In this document: positions 1 to 8,776 of the stretch, in pieces | Position numbering within the stretch: the stretch's first letter is position 1 | Layout: the number at the start of each line of letters is the position of its first letter | NCBI GenBank assembly: GCA_963712715.1 | Contig: CAVQJI010000016.1 | Location: 124,001 to 188,000, forward strand | Reading direction: 5' to 3' | DNA from: JAFEDN01 sp963712715 | Lineage (GTDB): Bacteria; Pseudomonadota; Gammaproteobacteria; Coxiellales; Coxiellaceae | Length of the DNA stretch: 64,000 bases | Program-made: the position numbers and the translations under genes | Notes under the pieces: generated by a model | Databases searched by the model: none | Seen by the model: only the letters and a program-made list of their open reading frames with translations | Told to the model about the DNA's origin: nothing

Positions 1-89
1 AAAATACGAATATCACTCTGCGCAGCGACAATTCGCTGGGATAGTGCATGGATTATCTTTTTATATTCAGGTAACGCGAGTGTGCTCAT
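1..89 (-). CDS. 5' end of a gene running off the window (possible DUF1704/QEGLP-motif protein)
   Basis: An open frame on the minus strand starts with ATG at 87-89 and runs off the left edge, giving about 29 residues beginning MSTLALPEYKKIIHALSQR. The segment ALSQRIVAAQSDIRI recalls the start of the flavohemoglobin-expression-modulating QEGLP-motif (DUF1704) family, but the piece is too short to be sure. It is divergent from efp. It does not resemble EpmB, which often sits at this position. Confidence 0.35.
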   Translation of the reverse strand, partial: MSTLALPEYKKIIHALSQRIVAAQSDIRI

Positions 90-165
90 GCCAAAAATAA
101 TAGCACCTTCCCAATCATTCAACCATGGTTGTCAAGTGAATTAACAGATGTCATGATATTCTTAT

Positions 166-339
166 CAGGGCTCCCGCATTAAAATTTACACAGCGCAAAA
201 CGTTCAATTTTGCTTCAGATTTGACGAAAAATTGTCCGAAAAAGCGCAGCATAGTACTCTATGTGAGCATTTTGAGGACGATTTTTCGTCAAATCTGGAG
301 CAAAAGTGGACGTTAATGGGTTTTAATGCGGGAGCCCTG
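166..339. mobile_element. Palindromic MITE-like element with 10-base target duplication
   Basis: Near-perfect inverted repeat. The 19-base ends (166-184 and 321-339, starting CAGGGCTCCCGCATT) match as reverse complements, and a second pair of inner arms (about 207-232 and 279-304) also pairs. The element is flanked by the direct repeat ATATTCTTAT at 156-165 and 340-349, which is what a target-site duplication looks like. It contains no ORF, so it would be non-autonomous. It lies 22 bases upstream of the efp start codon and so separates efp from any older promoter. Confidence 0.8.
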
Positions 340-370
340 ATATTCTTATTCTCTTTGACATGAGGTAACT

Positions 371-937
371 ATGGCTAATATCAGCACCAACGAATTCCGC
401 AGCGGCGTCAAGGTCATGATGGACGGTGATCCATGCAATATCCTGGAAAATGAATTTGTTAAACCTGGCAAAGGGCAGGCCTTTAATCGGGTCAGACTCC
501 GCAATTTAAAGACCGGGCGGGTCCTGGAACGCACCTTTAAATCGGGAGATACTCTGCCATCAGCAGACGTCGTGGATATGGAAATGCAGTATCTCTATAA
601 TGACGGTGAAGCCTGGCATTTTATGAATAACGATACATTTGAACAATATACCGCCAACGAAACGGTGATGGGTGACGCCAAACAATGGCTCAAAGGCCAG
701 GAAACCTGCATTGTCACCATGTACAACGGCAACCCCCTGACCGTCAATCCACCCAATCAGGTTATTTTGATGGTGTCTGAAACAGACCCAGGATTGAAGG
801 GCGATACGGTTAGCGGCAGCGGTAAAACCGCCACTTTAGAAACCGGAGCCGTCGTTCGCGTCCCGTTATTTGTTGAGCAAGGCGAAATGATCAAAGTAGA
901 CACTCGTACCGGGCAGTATGTCTCCCGAGTCAAATGA
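371..937 (+). CDS. efp: Elongation factor P
   Basis: A 188-residue protein of normal EF-P length. EF-P binds the ribosome between the P and E sites and relieves stalling at polyproline stretches. The modification loop VKPGKGQAF is intact, with Lys34 in the position that EpmA beta-lysylates in E. coli. The start ATG at 371 follows a GAGGT ribosome site. The stop codon overlaps the start of epmA by four bases (ATGA), so protein and modifying enzyme are translationally coupled. The MITE at 166-339 lies immediately upstream, so the promoter is either inside that element or in the 30 bases after it. Confidence 0.98.
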   Translation: MANISTNEFRSGVKVMMDGDPCNILENEFVKPGKGQAFNRVRLRNLKTGRVLERTFKSGDTLPSADVVDMEMQYLYNDGEAWHFMNNDTFEQYTANETVMGDAKQWLKGQETCIVTMYNGNPLTVNPPNQVILMVSETDPGLKGDTVSGSGKTATLETGAVVRVPLFVEQGEMIKVDTRTGQYVSRVK

Positions 938-1887
938 CAACAAGGATTGGTCCTAACGCGACGTTGGCGAACTTAAAGTGTCGGGCAAAAATATTGGGAC
1001 AAATTCGCCGTTTTTTTGCCGAGCGCCAGATCATGGAGGTGGAAACACCGGCTTTAAGCCGTTTCACCATCACAGACCGTCACATCATTAGTTTAGCCGT
1101 CCCCACTCCCGGTGATGGGCATTATTACCTGCAAACTTCGCCGGAATATGCCATGAAGCGCTTGCTGGCAGCCGGGTCTGGATGCATTTATCAAATTTGT
1201 AAAGCCTTTCGCGCGGCAGAAAAGGGTTCAAGACACAATCCTGAATTCACCATGCTGGAATGGTACCGGCTGGGTTTTAATCATCAGCAATTGATGGACG
1301 AAATCGATACTCTGCTGCGCACTATTTTAAACACTCCACCGGCGCAACGTGTGACTTACAACGAATTATTCCAGCTTCATTTTAATTTAAATATTCATAC
1401 CAGCACCGATCATCAATTACGTCAGCACATCCATCTCGCTGGCTGGATGAAAGAAACTGATCAACTGGATCGTGATACCTGTTTACAATTAATAATGAGT
1501 CACGGCATAGAACCGCACCTGGGCTTTGAGGCGCCACTCTTTGTTTACGACTTTCCGGCCACCCAGGCGGCGCTGGCACGATTAAGCCAAACCCAGCCGC
1601 CGGTAGCGGAACGTTTTGAGTTGTACATTCAGGGCTATGAAATCGCCAATGGTTTCCACGAACTGACCGATCCCGTGGAGCAGGAACAACGATTTTTACA
1701 GGATCAAAACCAGCGCCGCCAAAGTGGTGAAACAGTACTCCCCATGGATCCGCGATTATTATCCGCATTACACCACGGCTTACCGGATTGCGCGGGAGTG
1801 GCTCTGGGGATAGACCGACTCTTGCTGTTAGCGGCTTGCGCGGGTCATATTGAAGAAGTGCTTGCTTTCGCCTGGGACCGAAGTTGA
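934..1887 (+). CDS. epmA: EF-P beta-lysylation protein EpmA (lysyl-tRNA synthetase-like)
   Basis: A 317-residue class II aminoacyl-tRNA synthetase fold without an anticodon-binding domain, close to the 325 residues of E. coli EpmA/GenX. Motif 2 (FRAAEKGSRHNPEFTMLEWY) and motif 3 (GVALGIDRLLLL) are clear. EpmA activates (R)-beta-lysine and attaches it to Lys34 of EF-P. The gene starts inside the last codons of efp. EpmB, the lysine 2,3-aminomutase that supplies beta-lysine, is not adjacent here. The 3' end overlaps the convergent psd gene by about 43 bases. Confidence 0.95.
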   Translation: MTTRIGPNATLANLKCRAKILGQIRRFFAERQIMEVETPALSRFTITDRHIISLAVPTPGDGHYYLQTSPEYAMKRLLAAGSGCIYQICKAFRAAEKGSRHNPEFTMLEWYRLGFNHQQLMDEIDTLLRTILNTPPAQRVTYNELFQLHFNLNIHTSTDHQLRQHIHLAGWMKETDQLDRDTCLQLIMSHGIEPHLGFEAPLFVYDFPATQAALARLSQTQPPVAERFELYIQGYEIANGFHELTDPVEQEQRFLQDQNQRRQSGETVLPMDPRLLSALHHGLPDCAGVALGIDRLLLLAACAGHIEEVLAFAWDRS

Positions 1888-2777
1888 AAGTCCTTAGTCA
1901 GCATGCCAATCTCCTGACCCATTTTGACTGAGTCTCCCGGCTGCAATGACTCTTGCCAGCGAGCATTGTCCGGTCCAAATAATACGATAACAGTGGAACC
2001 CCATTGAAAATAACCTATTTCATCGCCCCTTTGAAAGCTGATCGATGAATCCTGATAAATTTTATTAACGGGTTTTTCCCCTCGGGATGGCGTCACTTCG
2101 CCGTGCCAATTGGTGACAACACCGCCAATTAACAATGCGCCTACAAAAATGACGGCCATGGGTCCCGCGTCTGTAGCAAATAAACAAATCACCCTTTCAT
2201 TTCGCGCAAACAATCCCGGAATACCCCGGACAGATTCAGTGTTTACTGAAAATAATTGACCGGGAATGTGAATCATCTGTTTCAGCGTGCCCGAAACCGG
2301 TATATGGACACGATGATAATCTTTAGGCGCCAGATAGACAGTGAAAAACTCCCCCCCTCGAAAATATTGCGACATTTTCATGTCGCCACCCAGTAAATCA
2401 TTTAACGCATAATAGCAGCCCTTCGCCTGCAACAATCGCCCATCCAGAATTTTTCCCAGTTCACTGATCACCCCATCCGCAGGACAAGCAATTGAGTCTT
2501 GATCCTGCGGAAGCGGACGCGCCTGCGATTTTAATCGGCGAATAAAAAAATCATTAAAAGAAGGAAACTGCTCAATATCCGTTATTAAAGATTCTGACAA
2601 ATCTACCTTAAAATACCTGATAAAATGGCGTATCGCCCATTTTTTAAAAAACATACACCGGCAGCGGGCAAAACGCGCCAGCAATCGGGATAACCCGTGT
2701 TTCCAGATTATTTTTTGCCAAAATATAAACATACCCCAGTATAACACCGAAGTGAAAAACGATATAATAGCCATCAC
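1845..2777 (-). CDS. psd: Phosphatidylserine decarboxylase proenzyme
   Basis: A 310-residue membrane-associated enzyme that converts phosphatidylserine to phosphatidylethanolamine. The self-cleavage motif is seen as WGST in GYFQWGSTVIVLFG near the C-terminus, where cleavage makes the pyruvoyl group on the small subunit. PSFNDFFIRRL, CPADGVISELG and PKDYHRVHIP are other family blocks. A hydrophobic stretch (residues about 3-25) at the N-terminus may be a membrane anchor, slightly longer than usual. The gene converges on epmA with a short 3' overlap. Its start is divergent from cca across a palindromic element. Confidence 0.95.
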   Translation of the reverse strand: MMAIISFFTSVLYWGMFIFWQKIIWKHGLSRLLARFARCRCMFFKKWAIRHFIRYFKVDLSESLITDIEQFPSFNDFFIRRLKSQARPLPQDQDSIACPADGVISELGKILDGRLLQAKGCYYALNDLLGGDMKMSQYFRGGEFFTVYLAPKDYHRVHIPVSGTLKQMIHIPGQLFSVNTESVRGIPGLFARNERVICLFATDAGPMAVIFVGALLIGGVVTNWHGEVTPSRGEKPVNKIYQDSSISFQRGDEIGYFQWGSTVIVLFGPDNARWQESLQPGDSVKMGQEIGMLTKDFQLRSQAKASTSSI

Positions 2778-2818
2778 AATGATTCTTAACCTTTTCTAAA
2801 TTGGATATATTTGCGGAG

Positions 2819-2984
2819 TCAATATTTCCTGTCGTCGCCAAGGCGCAAACCAGCGGGGCGGGTGGCAGAGAGAAGCGATTTTGCGCGCACAGCGCGTACT
2901 CGCGCGAGCACGGAAAATCGCTTCTCTCTGACAGGACCCGCAGGTGATTACTCGCGAACCCTTGGCGACGGCAGGAAATATTGA
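2819..2984. repeat. Imperfect palindromic element between psd and cca
   Basis: Outer arms 2819-2843 and 2960-2984 are reverse complements (TCAATATTTCCTGTCGTCGC versus its complement, with one or two mismatches). Inner arms around AGAGAGAAGCGATTTT (about 2869-2884) and its complement (about 2914-2929) also pair. It lies in the divergent psd-cca interval, so it could affect both promoters. It extends the cca reading frame upstream to 2944 by chance. No target duplication was seen. Confidence 0.65.
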
Positions 2985-3030
2985 CGGGGCTTGGGAGTGG
3001 CTCAAATCACGACAAATGACGGAAACCATC

Positions 3031-4128
3031 ATGGAAATTTATTTAGTGGGCGGCGCAGTGCGTGACGCATTGCTGGGACTACCTGTCACCGAGCGGGACT
3101 GGGTGGTCGTGGGCGCTACGCCGGAGGAAATGCTTAAACTGGGCTACCAACCCGTTGGCAAGGATTTTCCGGTTTTTCTGCACCCGCAAACCCACGAAGA
3201 ATATGCCCTCGCCCGCACGGAACGCAAAACCGGAAAGGGCTATAAAGGCTTTACGTTTCACAGCGATCCAGATGTTAGCCTTATCGCCGATCTGCAACGC
3301 CGCGATCTGACCATCAACGCCATCGCCCAGACACCGGATGGAGAACTGATTGACCCATACAACGGCAAGGCGGATTTAAAAGATCGCATATTACGTCACG
3401 TCTCCACTGCCTTTCAGGAAGACCCCGTCAGAATTTTACGCCTGGCACGGTTTGCAGCCCGTTTTACCGAATTCAACGTTCATCCCGATACTCTGACATT
3501 AATGCAAAATATGGTGAGAAACGGCGAAGTGGACGCCCTGGTCGCCGAGCGGGTCTGGCAGGAATTTTCACGAGCTTTGGAAACCGCAGCGCCGTGGAGA
3601 TTTTTAAGTGTACTGGAAGAATGCGGAGCCCTTGCCATCCTGTTTCCGGAAATTAAATTAACTCCGCACAATATTTCCGTGTTAAAAAACGCGACTCAGA
3701 CTCCGCAGGGAACTGTACGTTTTGCGGCATTACTGCACGAACTGGAACCCCATGCATTAGCCTCTCTGTGCCAAAAATATCGTATTCCGCGCGAATACGC
3801 GGAGCTGGCTGCACATACTGCCCGATGGTATAAAACCTATACGAACATACTCACTGCCTTCCCGGAAGAAATTTTTAAATTATTAAAAGCAGTGGATGCC
3901 CGCCGCCGGCCGGAACGTTTTCAACAATTTTTACTGACCTGCGATGCTATCACGAATTTTGCCCATATTTTATCGGGAAAATTTTTGCTAACCTGCGCTC
4001 AGGAAATGCAATCTATTGATATCCAGCCACTGCTGGAAAAAAATTTGCGGGGAGAGGAATTTTCTAACGCCCTCGAAAAATTACAATTAACTATCATTGA
4101 AAATAAGCTGGGCAGCTATTCCCGTTGA
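3031..4128 (+). CDS. cca: CCA tRNA nucleotidyltransferase
   Basis: A 365-residue class II nucleotidyltransferase that adds or repairs the 3' CCA of tRNAs. The start EIYLVGGAVRDALLGLP is the canonical beginning, so I chose ATG 3031; the longer frame from 2944 runs into the palindromic repeat. The catalytic block RDLTINAIAQ and the GlyGly-Asp core are intact. E. coli Cca is 412 residues and carries a C-terminal HD phosphohydrolase domain. Here the matching segment reads RFAALLHELEPHAL, without the HD pair and its downstream His-Asp. The phosphatase/phosphodiesterase activity is therefore probably lost, while CCA addition should be kept. Confidence 0.95.
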   Translation: MEIYLVGGAVRDALLGLPVTERDWVVVGATPEEMLKLGYQPVGKDFPVFLHPQTHEEYALARTERKTGKGYKGFTFHSDPDVSLIADLQRRDLTINAIAQTPDGELIDPYNGKADLKDRILRHVSTAFQEDPVRILRLARFAARFTEFNVHPDTLTLMQNMVRNGEVDALVAERVWQEFSRALETAAPWRFLSVLEECGALAILFPEIKLTPHNISVLKNATQTPQGTVRFAALLHELEPHALASLCQKYRIPREYAELAAHTARWYKTYTNILTAFPEEIFKLLKAVDARRRPERFQQFLLTCDAITNFAHILSGKFLLTCAQEMQSIDIQPLLEKNLRGEEFSNALEKLQLTIIENKLGSYSR

Positions 4129-4437
4129 GCACTAAAGGCGTTAATTTAAGGAAAAATGACTTTCTACAAAGCTCGTACTGGATTGCTTCGCTGGCGCTCG
4201 CAATGACGCTCTTGTTCCCTCTCCCCGTACTCGGGGAGAGGGTTAGGGTGAGGGTGTAAGGGCATCTGTTAAATTTTTGAGCCCCCTCACCCCGACCCTC
4301 TCCCCCAGTACGGGGGAGAGGGAGGAATAGAGCGTCATTTCTGATATTTCCCCATTTTTTTGGGGTGGTTTACTCGCAATGACGGCTAAAATTCCTTAAC
4401 CTGACGCCTATGCGCTGAAGCGTCCATGCCTCTGATT
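4129..4437. repeat. Composite of palindromic repeats (families A, B, C)
   Basis: No gene lies here. A degenerate B-family element spans about 4133-4407 (left end AAGGCGTTAATTTAAGGA, right end TCCTTAACCTGACGCCTAT). Inside it are a half copy of the C family (4165-4204, ACTGGATTGCTTCGCTGGCG), an A-family copy (about 4217-4325, CCCTCTCCCCGTACTCGGGG) and a further short hairpin near 4350. Same-family copies occur at about 18.2, 25.9, 27.0, 30.4, 33.8 and 63.4 kb. Confidence 0.7.
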
Positions 4438-4938
4438 TCAATAATTGGGGTTAATCCGCCATTGAGTGGTGGCGCTGTGTTCGGGGCCGTTATAGACTTT
4501 AATGGTCATTTCCTGAATGTGAAAATCACGAATAAAATCTTTTTCCATCGCAAGCTGGTCTATAAACCAGTGTGATAATTCTTCAATTGTAATATTGGAC
4601 AACGTTAGTAACATCACGTCTTCTTTTAAAAACAGCATATATTTCCGGTCGAAAATCACACGATAATGCTCGTCTTCCGTTTCAATCTGTAAATACGGAG
4701 ACAAAACAGGCAATAATAACCGGGAGTGTAATTGCCGGCATAAATTCGCTAATTTATTGCGGAAAATCGCATAATCAAAGGTGATGCCCGGCTCACCCAA
4801 CGGTGCGGTGAACGCGGCTTCAAGACGATAATTATGGCCATGAATGCGTTCACGCGCCGTGGCGGAAAAAATGGTAAAATGCCCCGCGGAAAAACTCAGA
4901 TCCTTGCCGCTATAAAATTGCAAATTCGACAGTTTCAT
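4438..4938 (-). CDS. 6-pyruvoyl-tetrahydropterin synthase family protein (PTPS/QueD-like)
   Basis: A 166-residue T-fold protein. The zinc ligands are visible as His20 (FSAGHF) and His33/His35 (IHGHNY). The catalytic Cys found before HGH in QueD is missing; the residues there are Arg29-Glu30. In the known PTPS-III subgroup a Glu replaces that Cys and the enzyme makes 6-hydroxymethyl-dihydropterin for folate synthesis, so a folate or pterin role is possible. This is inference. It is the last gene of the run dksA-folB-midA-PTPS, its ATG overlapping the stop of midA. The presence of folB in the same operon makes replacement of FolB unlikely and redundancy more likely. Confidence 0.8.
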   Translation of the reverse strand: MKLSNLQFYSGKDLSFSAGHFTIFSATARERIHGHNYRLEAAFTAPLGEPGITFDYAIFRNKLANLCRQLHSRLLLPVLSPYLQIETEDEHYRVIFDRKYMLFLKEDVMLLTLSNITIEELSHWFIDQLAMEKDFIRDFHIQEMTIKVYNGPEHSATTQWRINPNY

Positions 4939-6106
4939 TACAATCTCTCTAATTGATTCATAAATGTAAATCCCAATAAAGGTTCTGGATAATTTTTGGT
5001 GAGCGCGATCGCCTTAAACGCTTCACCCATATCGCCAGGCAATGTTAACCGCTGGATTTGCCGGCTCAGGGATGAACGCACCTCAGGTTCTTCCTCTCCG
5101 GTAATAAAATCAGTGACGCCACAATTTAACAGGAAACCCGCCTGGGTAGTATAACCATGGACAGTCAACTCTCCACTGATCGCGCTTGACGCCACGGCGG
5201 TAAATCGACCTGGGCGGTTATGTCCTGGAGGCCCGGCCACCAGAATGGATTGGTATGAGCGCGATGCCGAAAATGACACATCATTGTCCCGCAACCACGG
5301 TCGGGATGATAATACTCGCGACGGGTAAGACCGTAATCCAGTAACAGAATGAGTCCTTCTTCCAGCAGGGTGTCTAGACTGGCGATCCATCCGGGCAATA
5401 AGGCATTGATTTCAGAACTATACCCATCCGAAAATTCCACTCCCAGCTGTGCCAACTGCGTTTCCAGACCAAGGCTGCTGAGCGGTCCCAGCTCCCAGGC
5501 GAAAGCGCCGTTTTTATGGGTCACATAATATTCCTGCAAACCGTTCCAGTACCCAAAACGATGAACAGGCATGGCGTCGATCACTTCGTTCGCCAAAATA
5601 ACGCCACGAAATTTTGAAGGAGGCAGCCGGGATAACCAGGAGACGCGCGGCAACAATTCCGGCACATGCTTTTGCAGTTCCAGTCGCTGGCGCTGTTGCA
5701 ATTCCGCGCTGACTTCAAGGATGTAATAATGGCGGGGAAGAGCGTCCAGAGACGCCAGAGTCTGTAAAATTACCCGCGCCATAATGCCCGAACCCGCTCC
5801 GAATTCAAGAATGTCGCTCTCCGGGAAATAGTTGAGTATTTGCCGGCATTGACGGGCCACACACTGGGAAAATAACGGCGATAGTTCCGGAGCGGTAATG
5901 AAATCTCCCTGCTCACCAAATTTCTGGCTGCCCGACCGGTAATATCCCAACTCCGGGGCGTATAATGCCAGCTCCATGAAACGTGAAAATGTCATGGGAC
6001 CCTGCGCAGCGATTTCTGCGCAAATATTCGCCTGGAGCCGCTGGCTTAACGCTTTGGCGGCTTCATCCGGCTGCGGTAACTGTAAAATGGTTTGTCGATT
6101 TAACAT
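4938..6106 (-). CDS. SAM-dependent methyltransferase, MidA/NDUFAF7 family (frameshifted)
   Basis: Two overlapping frames make one COG1565 (MidA-like) methyltransferase of about 388 residues. The N-terminal part (from ATG 6106) contains GELGYY-like APELGYYRSG, GDFITAPELSPLF and the SAM loop ILEFGAGSGIMA. The C-terminal part carries the family ending VHGYTTQAGFLLNCG and GFTFMNQLERL. The break is one missing base in the AAA run at about 5202-5204 (TTT on the coding strand). Eukaryotic members methylate a complex I subunit; the bacterial target is not established. It overlaps folB at its 5' end and the PTPS gene at its 3' end, so it is in an operon. The break may be a sequence error. Confidence 0.85.
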
Positions 6107-6456
6107 AAACCACGCTCGATGATCACGCCCGCGCCGGCGATGTCTGGCAGGTCGGCGGGTTTTTTGGTGATGACCAGCCGCAGCCATGTAAGGGAAAATT
6201 TTTTGATCAAATTCTCACAGACGTTCACCGCCAGGGTTTCCAGTAACTGAAAACGGCTGGCGGTAATGTATTCGCGCAGGTGGTGACAGATAGCCGCATA
6301 ATCGACCGTTGCCGCGATGTTGTCGGCGACAGCGGCTTTGGCGGAATCTACCGCCGCTTCTATGTCCAAAAAAATAATCTGCGGAGTTGTTTTTTCGTGG
6401 GCATACACGCCGATTAAAGCAGGAACCGCCAACTGACGCAGGAATATTTTATCCAT
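6100..6456 (-). CDS. folB: Dihydroneopterin aldolase
   Basis: A 118-residue T-fold protein matching FolB in length and motifs: FLRQLAVPALIGVYAHEK at the start, VDYAAICHHL in the middle, and the Glu-containing LLETLAVNVC. It converts 7,8-dihydroneopterin to 6-hydroxymethyl-7,8-dihydropterin in folate synthesis. The start codon directly follows the stop of dksA, and the stop overlaps the midA start. Confidence 0.93.
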   Translation of the reverse strand: MDKIFLRQLAVPALIGVYAHEKTTPQIIFLDIEAAVDSAKAAVADNIAATVDYAAICHHLREYITASRFQLLETLAVNVCENLIKKFSLTWLRLVITKKPADLPDIAGAGVIIERGLC

Positions 6457-6929
6457 CTATTCTTCGGTGAGTTGCCGCTCTTTAATTTCTTCAAAGGTTT
6501 TGCAATCAATGCATTTAACCGCTGTGGGACGCGCTTCCAGACGGCGAATGCCAATTTCCGCTCCGCAATCTCTCACAAAATCCATAATCACCTTTATCAA
6601 TTTTATCCAGAGCCTGTTCGATTTTTTTCAGCAATTTACGCTCGCGGTCACGAGTACGTAATTCGAGATTAAAACCTTCTTCCTGACTGGCGCGGTCGAT
6701 GGGTCTGGATATAAGCGGCGTCTTCTTTCATGTGATAGACAGTGCTATCCGCCTCTTCCATCAATTGCTGCTTCCACCTGTTCAATAAATTGCGGAAATG
6801 CGTCAACTGATTGGCGTTCATATACTCTTCGCCTTTCTTCTCTTCGTAGGGCGCAATCCCAAGGAACCCCTGATCCTTTTGATTGGCCTTTTGAGCCTTT
6901 TGTTTGGTAGTTGTTGTGCGTTTAGTCAT
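6457..6929 (-). CDS. dksA: RNA polymerase-binding transcription factor DksA (two frameshifts)
   Basis: Read across three frames this is a full DksA of about 157 residues. It has a Lys/Thr-rich N-terminus, the block YEEKKGEEYMNANQLTHFR, the coiled-coil, and the zinc finger GFCE-DCGAEIGIRRLEARP ending KCIDCKTFEEI. DksA binds the RNA polymerase secondary channel and works with ppGpp. The frame breaks at about 6705-6712 (bases missing in the PDPID segment) and about 6577-6580 (one extra base before DCG). Everything between is conserved, which suggests sequence error rather than decay. The start at 6929 has an AAGGGGGGCAAG ribosome site. It heads the operon dksA-folB-midA-PTPS. Confidence 0.88.
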
Positions 6930-6985
6930 CTTCTTGCCCCCCTTTGAATAACAACGATGGGGTGTGAACTCCCCCATCACGCAAC

Positions 6986-7009
6986 AGAGCCCCTTTCAAA
7001 AGGGGCTCT
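6986..7009. terminator. Stem-loop between dapF and dksA
   Basis: AGAGCCCC (6986-6993) and GGGGCTCT (7002-7009) form a perfect 8-base stem with an 8-base loop, just after the dapF stop codon. There is no long T-run on the minus strand, so termination strength is uncertain. Confidence 0.5.
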
Positions 7010-7028
7010 TTAAACCGGATATTATAGC

Positions 7029-7874
7029 TTAACTTTGTGTCAGGAACAAACTGCCATCGTAAACAAATTGAGCAGGACCGCGCATGCGGATCGGCGATCC
7101 TGGTCCATTCCACGTAATCCACACCTCGCCTCCCGGCTGATTGACCCGCACCTGCTCCTGCAATAACCCCAAGCGCCGGCCGACAGCCATCGCCGCGCAT
7201 GCGCCGCTGCCACAGGCTAACGTGGGACCTGCTCCCCGTTCGTTAACCTGTAAAAAAATTTGCGAAGGCGTTTCGATTTGCATAAAACCTACATTGACGC
7301 CCTCGGGAAAATTCGGATGTCTGGATAATTGACCGCCCAGTGTAGCAACGACTGCGGCGTCAATTTTTGGGGTTAAAATAACCGCGTGAGGATTGCCCAC
7401 GCCCACCACCTGAAATTCAATGTCTTTCCCGTCAACTTTTAAGTGATAGGGCGGCCCGGAGCTGTCAGCGGTGAAGGGAATCTGCGCCGGCTCAAAGTAG
7501 GGTTCGCTCATTTCCGCGGTAACGCTGTCATCTGACTCTAAAAATAGGCGGGTAATTTTATCCTGGATGAGTAAACCGAACTCTTTCTTAGGGCTTAAAC
7601 CCCGCTCGTGAATAAATCTGGCCACGCAGCGTACGCCATTACCGCACTGTTGCGCAGAGGAACCGTCGTTATTGTAAATTAAACAGGTAAAATCCACCCC
7701 ACGTTGTTGCGGCGCGGGCGCAATCACCAGTAATTGATCAAAACCCACGCCGCGGTGACGGTCCGCTGCGCCGCGGATCTGTTCTCGGGTTAAAGGAAAA
7801 GGATTGACGGTGGCGTCCACAATCATAAAATCATTACCAAGACCATGCATTTTTGTGAAAGGTAAAGTGATCAT
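7029..7874 (-). CDS. dapF: Diaminopimelate epimerase
   Basis: A 281-residue enzyme that interconverts LL- and meso-diaminopimelate for lysine and peptidoglycan. Both active-site cysteines are present, in QQCGNGVRC and TLACGSGACA. The N-terminus FTKMHGLGNDFMIVD fixes the start at ATG 7874; the longer frame to 8033 runs through the lptM gene. The ATG overlaps the lptM stop (ATGA), the lptM-dapF arrangement known in other gammaproteobacteria. Confidence 0.97.
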   Translation of the reverse strand: MITLPFTKMHGLGNDFMIVDATVNPFPLTREQIRGAADRHRGVGFDQLLVIAPAPQQRGVDFTCLIYNNDGSSAQQCGNGVRCVARFIHERGLSPKKEFGLLIQDKITRLFLESDDSVTAEMSEPYFEPAQIPFTADSSGPPYHLKVDGKDIEFQVVGVGNPHAVILTPKIDAAVVATLGGQLSRHPNFPEGVNVGFMQIETPSQIFLQVNERGAGPTLACGSGACAAMAVGRRLGLLQEQVRVNQPGGEVWITWNGPGSPIRMRGPAQFVYDGSLFLTQS

Positions 7875-8008
7875 GGCGCAACCGGCATTGTGTTTTGATC
7901 CGGATGATTGATGGGCGGAGGTGGCGGTTCCGGTAAAGTTAAAGGACCCGACTGACCGCAACCAGCGAGCAAAATACTCAGCAAAAATATTAGATAATAA
8001 TTTTTCAT
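7871..8008 (-). CDS. lptM: Small lipoprotein LptM (YifL-like)
   Basis: A 45-residue frame, too short for most ORF callers. It has a Lys start, a hydrophobic stretch and a lipobox LLAGC, followed by GQSGPLTLPEPPPPPI. This matches the LptM/YifL family, a lipoprotein that helps the LptD-LptE outer-membrane LPS translocon mature in E. coli. Position immediately before dapF, overlapping by four bases, is the same as in E. coli. The Gly-Pro-Leu-x-Leu-Pro segment after the lipidated Cys is the family signature. Confidence 0.85.
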   Translation of the reverse strand: MKNYYLIFLLSILLAGCGQSGPLTLPEPPPPPINHPDQNTMPVAP

Positions 8009-8067
8009 GATATAGTATCCACTCATCTAACAAAGATATATTTAAACATTAATGCGGAGCCTGGATT

Positions 8068-8748
8068 ATGCGCACCTTGCCACTTTTAGAAACTTGTCGT
8101 AACAGAAACCAGTCTACCCATTAACGCCACCGTCATCTGGCTACACGGATTAGGCGCAGATGGCCACGATTTTGCCGATGTCATCCCACAATTACAACTG
8201 CCACAGCAGTCAGGCATTCGTTTCATTTTTCCTCATGCGCCCGAACGTCCTGTCACTCTGAATAATGGTTTCAATATGCGGGCCTGGTACGACATTTATT
8301 CTTTAAACGATCTCCACCAGGAAGATCGCGCAGGCATTGAAGTCAGCGAACGGGCGATTGGGCAACTGATCACCCAACAGCAGTCAGCCGGTATCCCGGC
8401 TAACCGTATTATTCTAGCAGGTTTTTCGCAAGGTGGCGCAATGGCGCTGCATACCGGATTACGCTACCCTGTTCGCCTTGGCGGAATTATCGGTTTATCG
8501 ACCTATCTACCACTTTTACCTGACTTCAGCGCCACCTCGCATTATGAAAATCAGCAAACACCGATATTTCTGGGACACGGCGCAGAGGATGATATTCTAC
8601 CGATTTCTTTAGGACGAAAAACCCGAGACCATTTAATGCAGGCAGGCTATCCCCTGGAATGGCATCAATACTCAATGGGGCACCGGTTTGCTTCCAGGAG
8701 ATTGCGGATATTAGCCAATGGCTGCAGCTAACACTTATAAAACAATAA
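8068..8748 (+). CDS. Phospholipase/carboxylesterase family hydrolase (two frameshifts)
   Basis: An alpha/beta hydrolase of about 226 residues, close to bacterial carboxylesterase/lysophospholipase-like esterases. The start at 8068 reads MRTLPLLE. The oxyanion segment IWLHGLGADGHDF lies in the second frame. The nucleophile is in GFSQGGAM, Asp in GHGAEDDILP and the catalytic His in SMGH. One extra T near 8091-8093 and one missing base near 8683 break the frame, with intact family sequence on each side. The C-terminus in the corrected frame reads EIADISQWLQL. It is likely cytosolic; the substrate is unknown. Confidence 0.85.
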
Positions 8749-8776
8749 TTTTCGCAGAAAAAAACTGCAGCTGTAC

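Noticed and set aside
2644..2841. Minus-strand frame of 65 residues near the psd start
   Set aside because: It overlaps psd in another frame and runs into the palindrome; no family features.
2944..3030. Upstream extension of the cca frame
   Set aside because: It lies in the palindromic element, and Cca proteins begin at the IYLVGGAVRDAL segment, so ATG 3031 is preferred.
7875..8033. N-terminal extension of dapF
   Set aside because: The sequence is the lptM gene in another frame.
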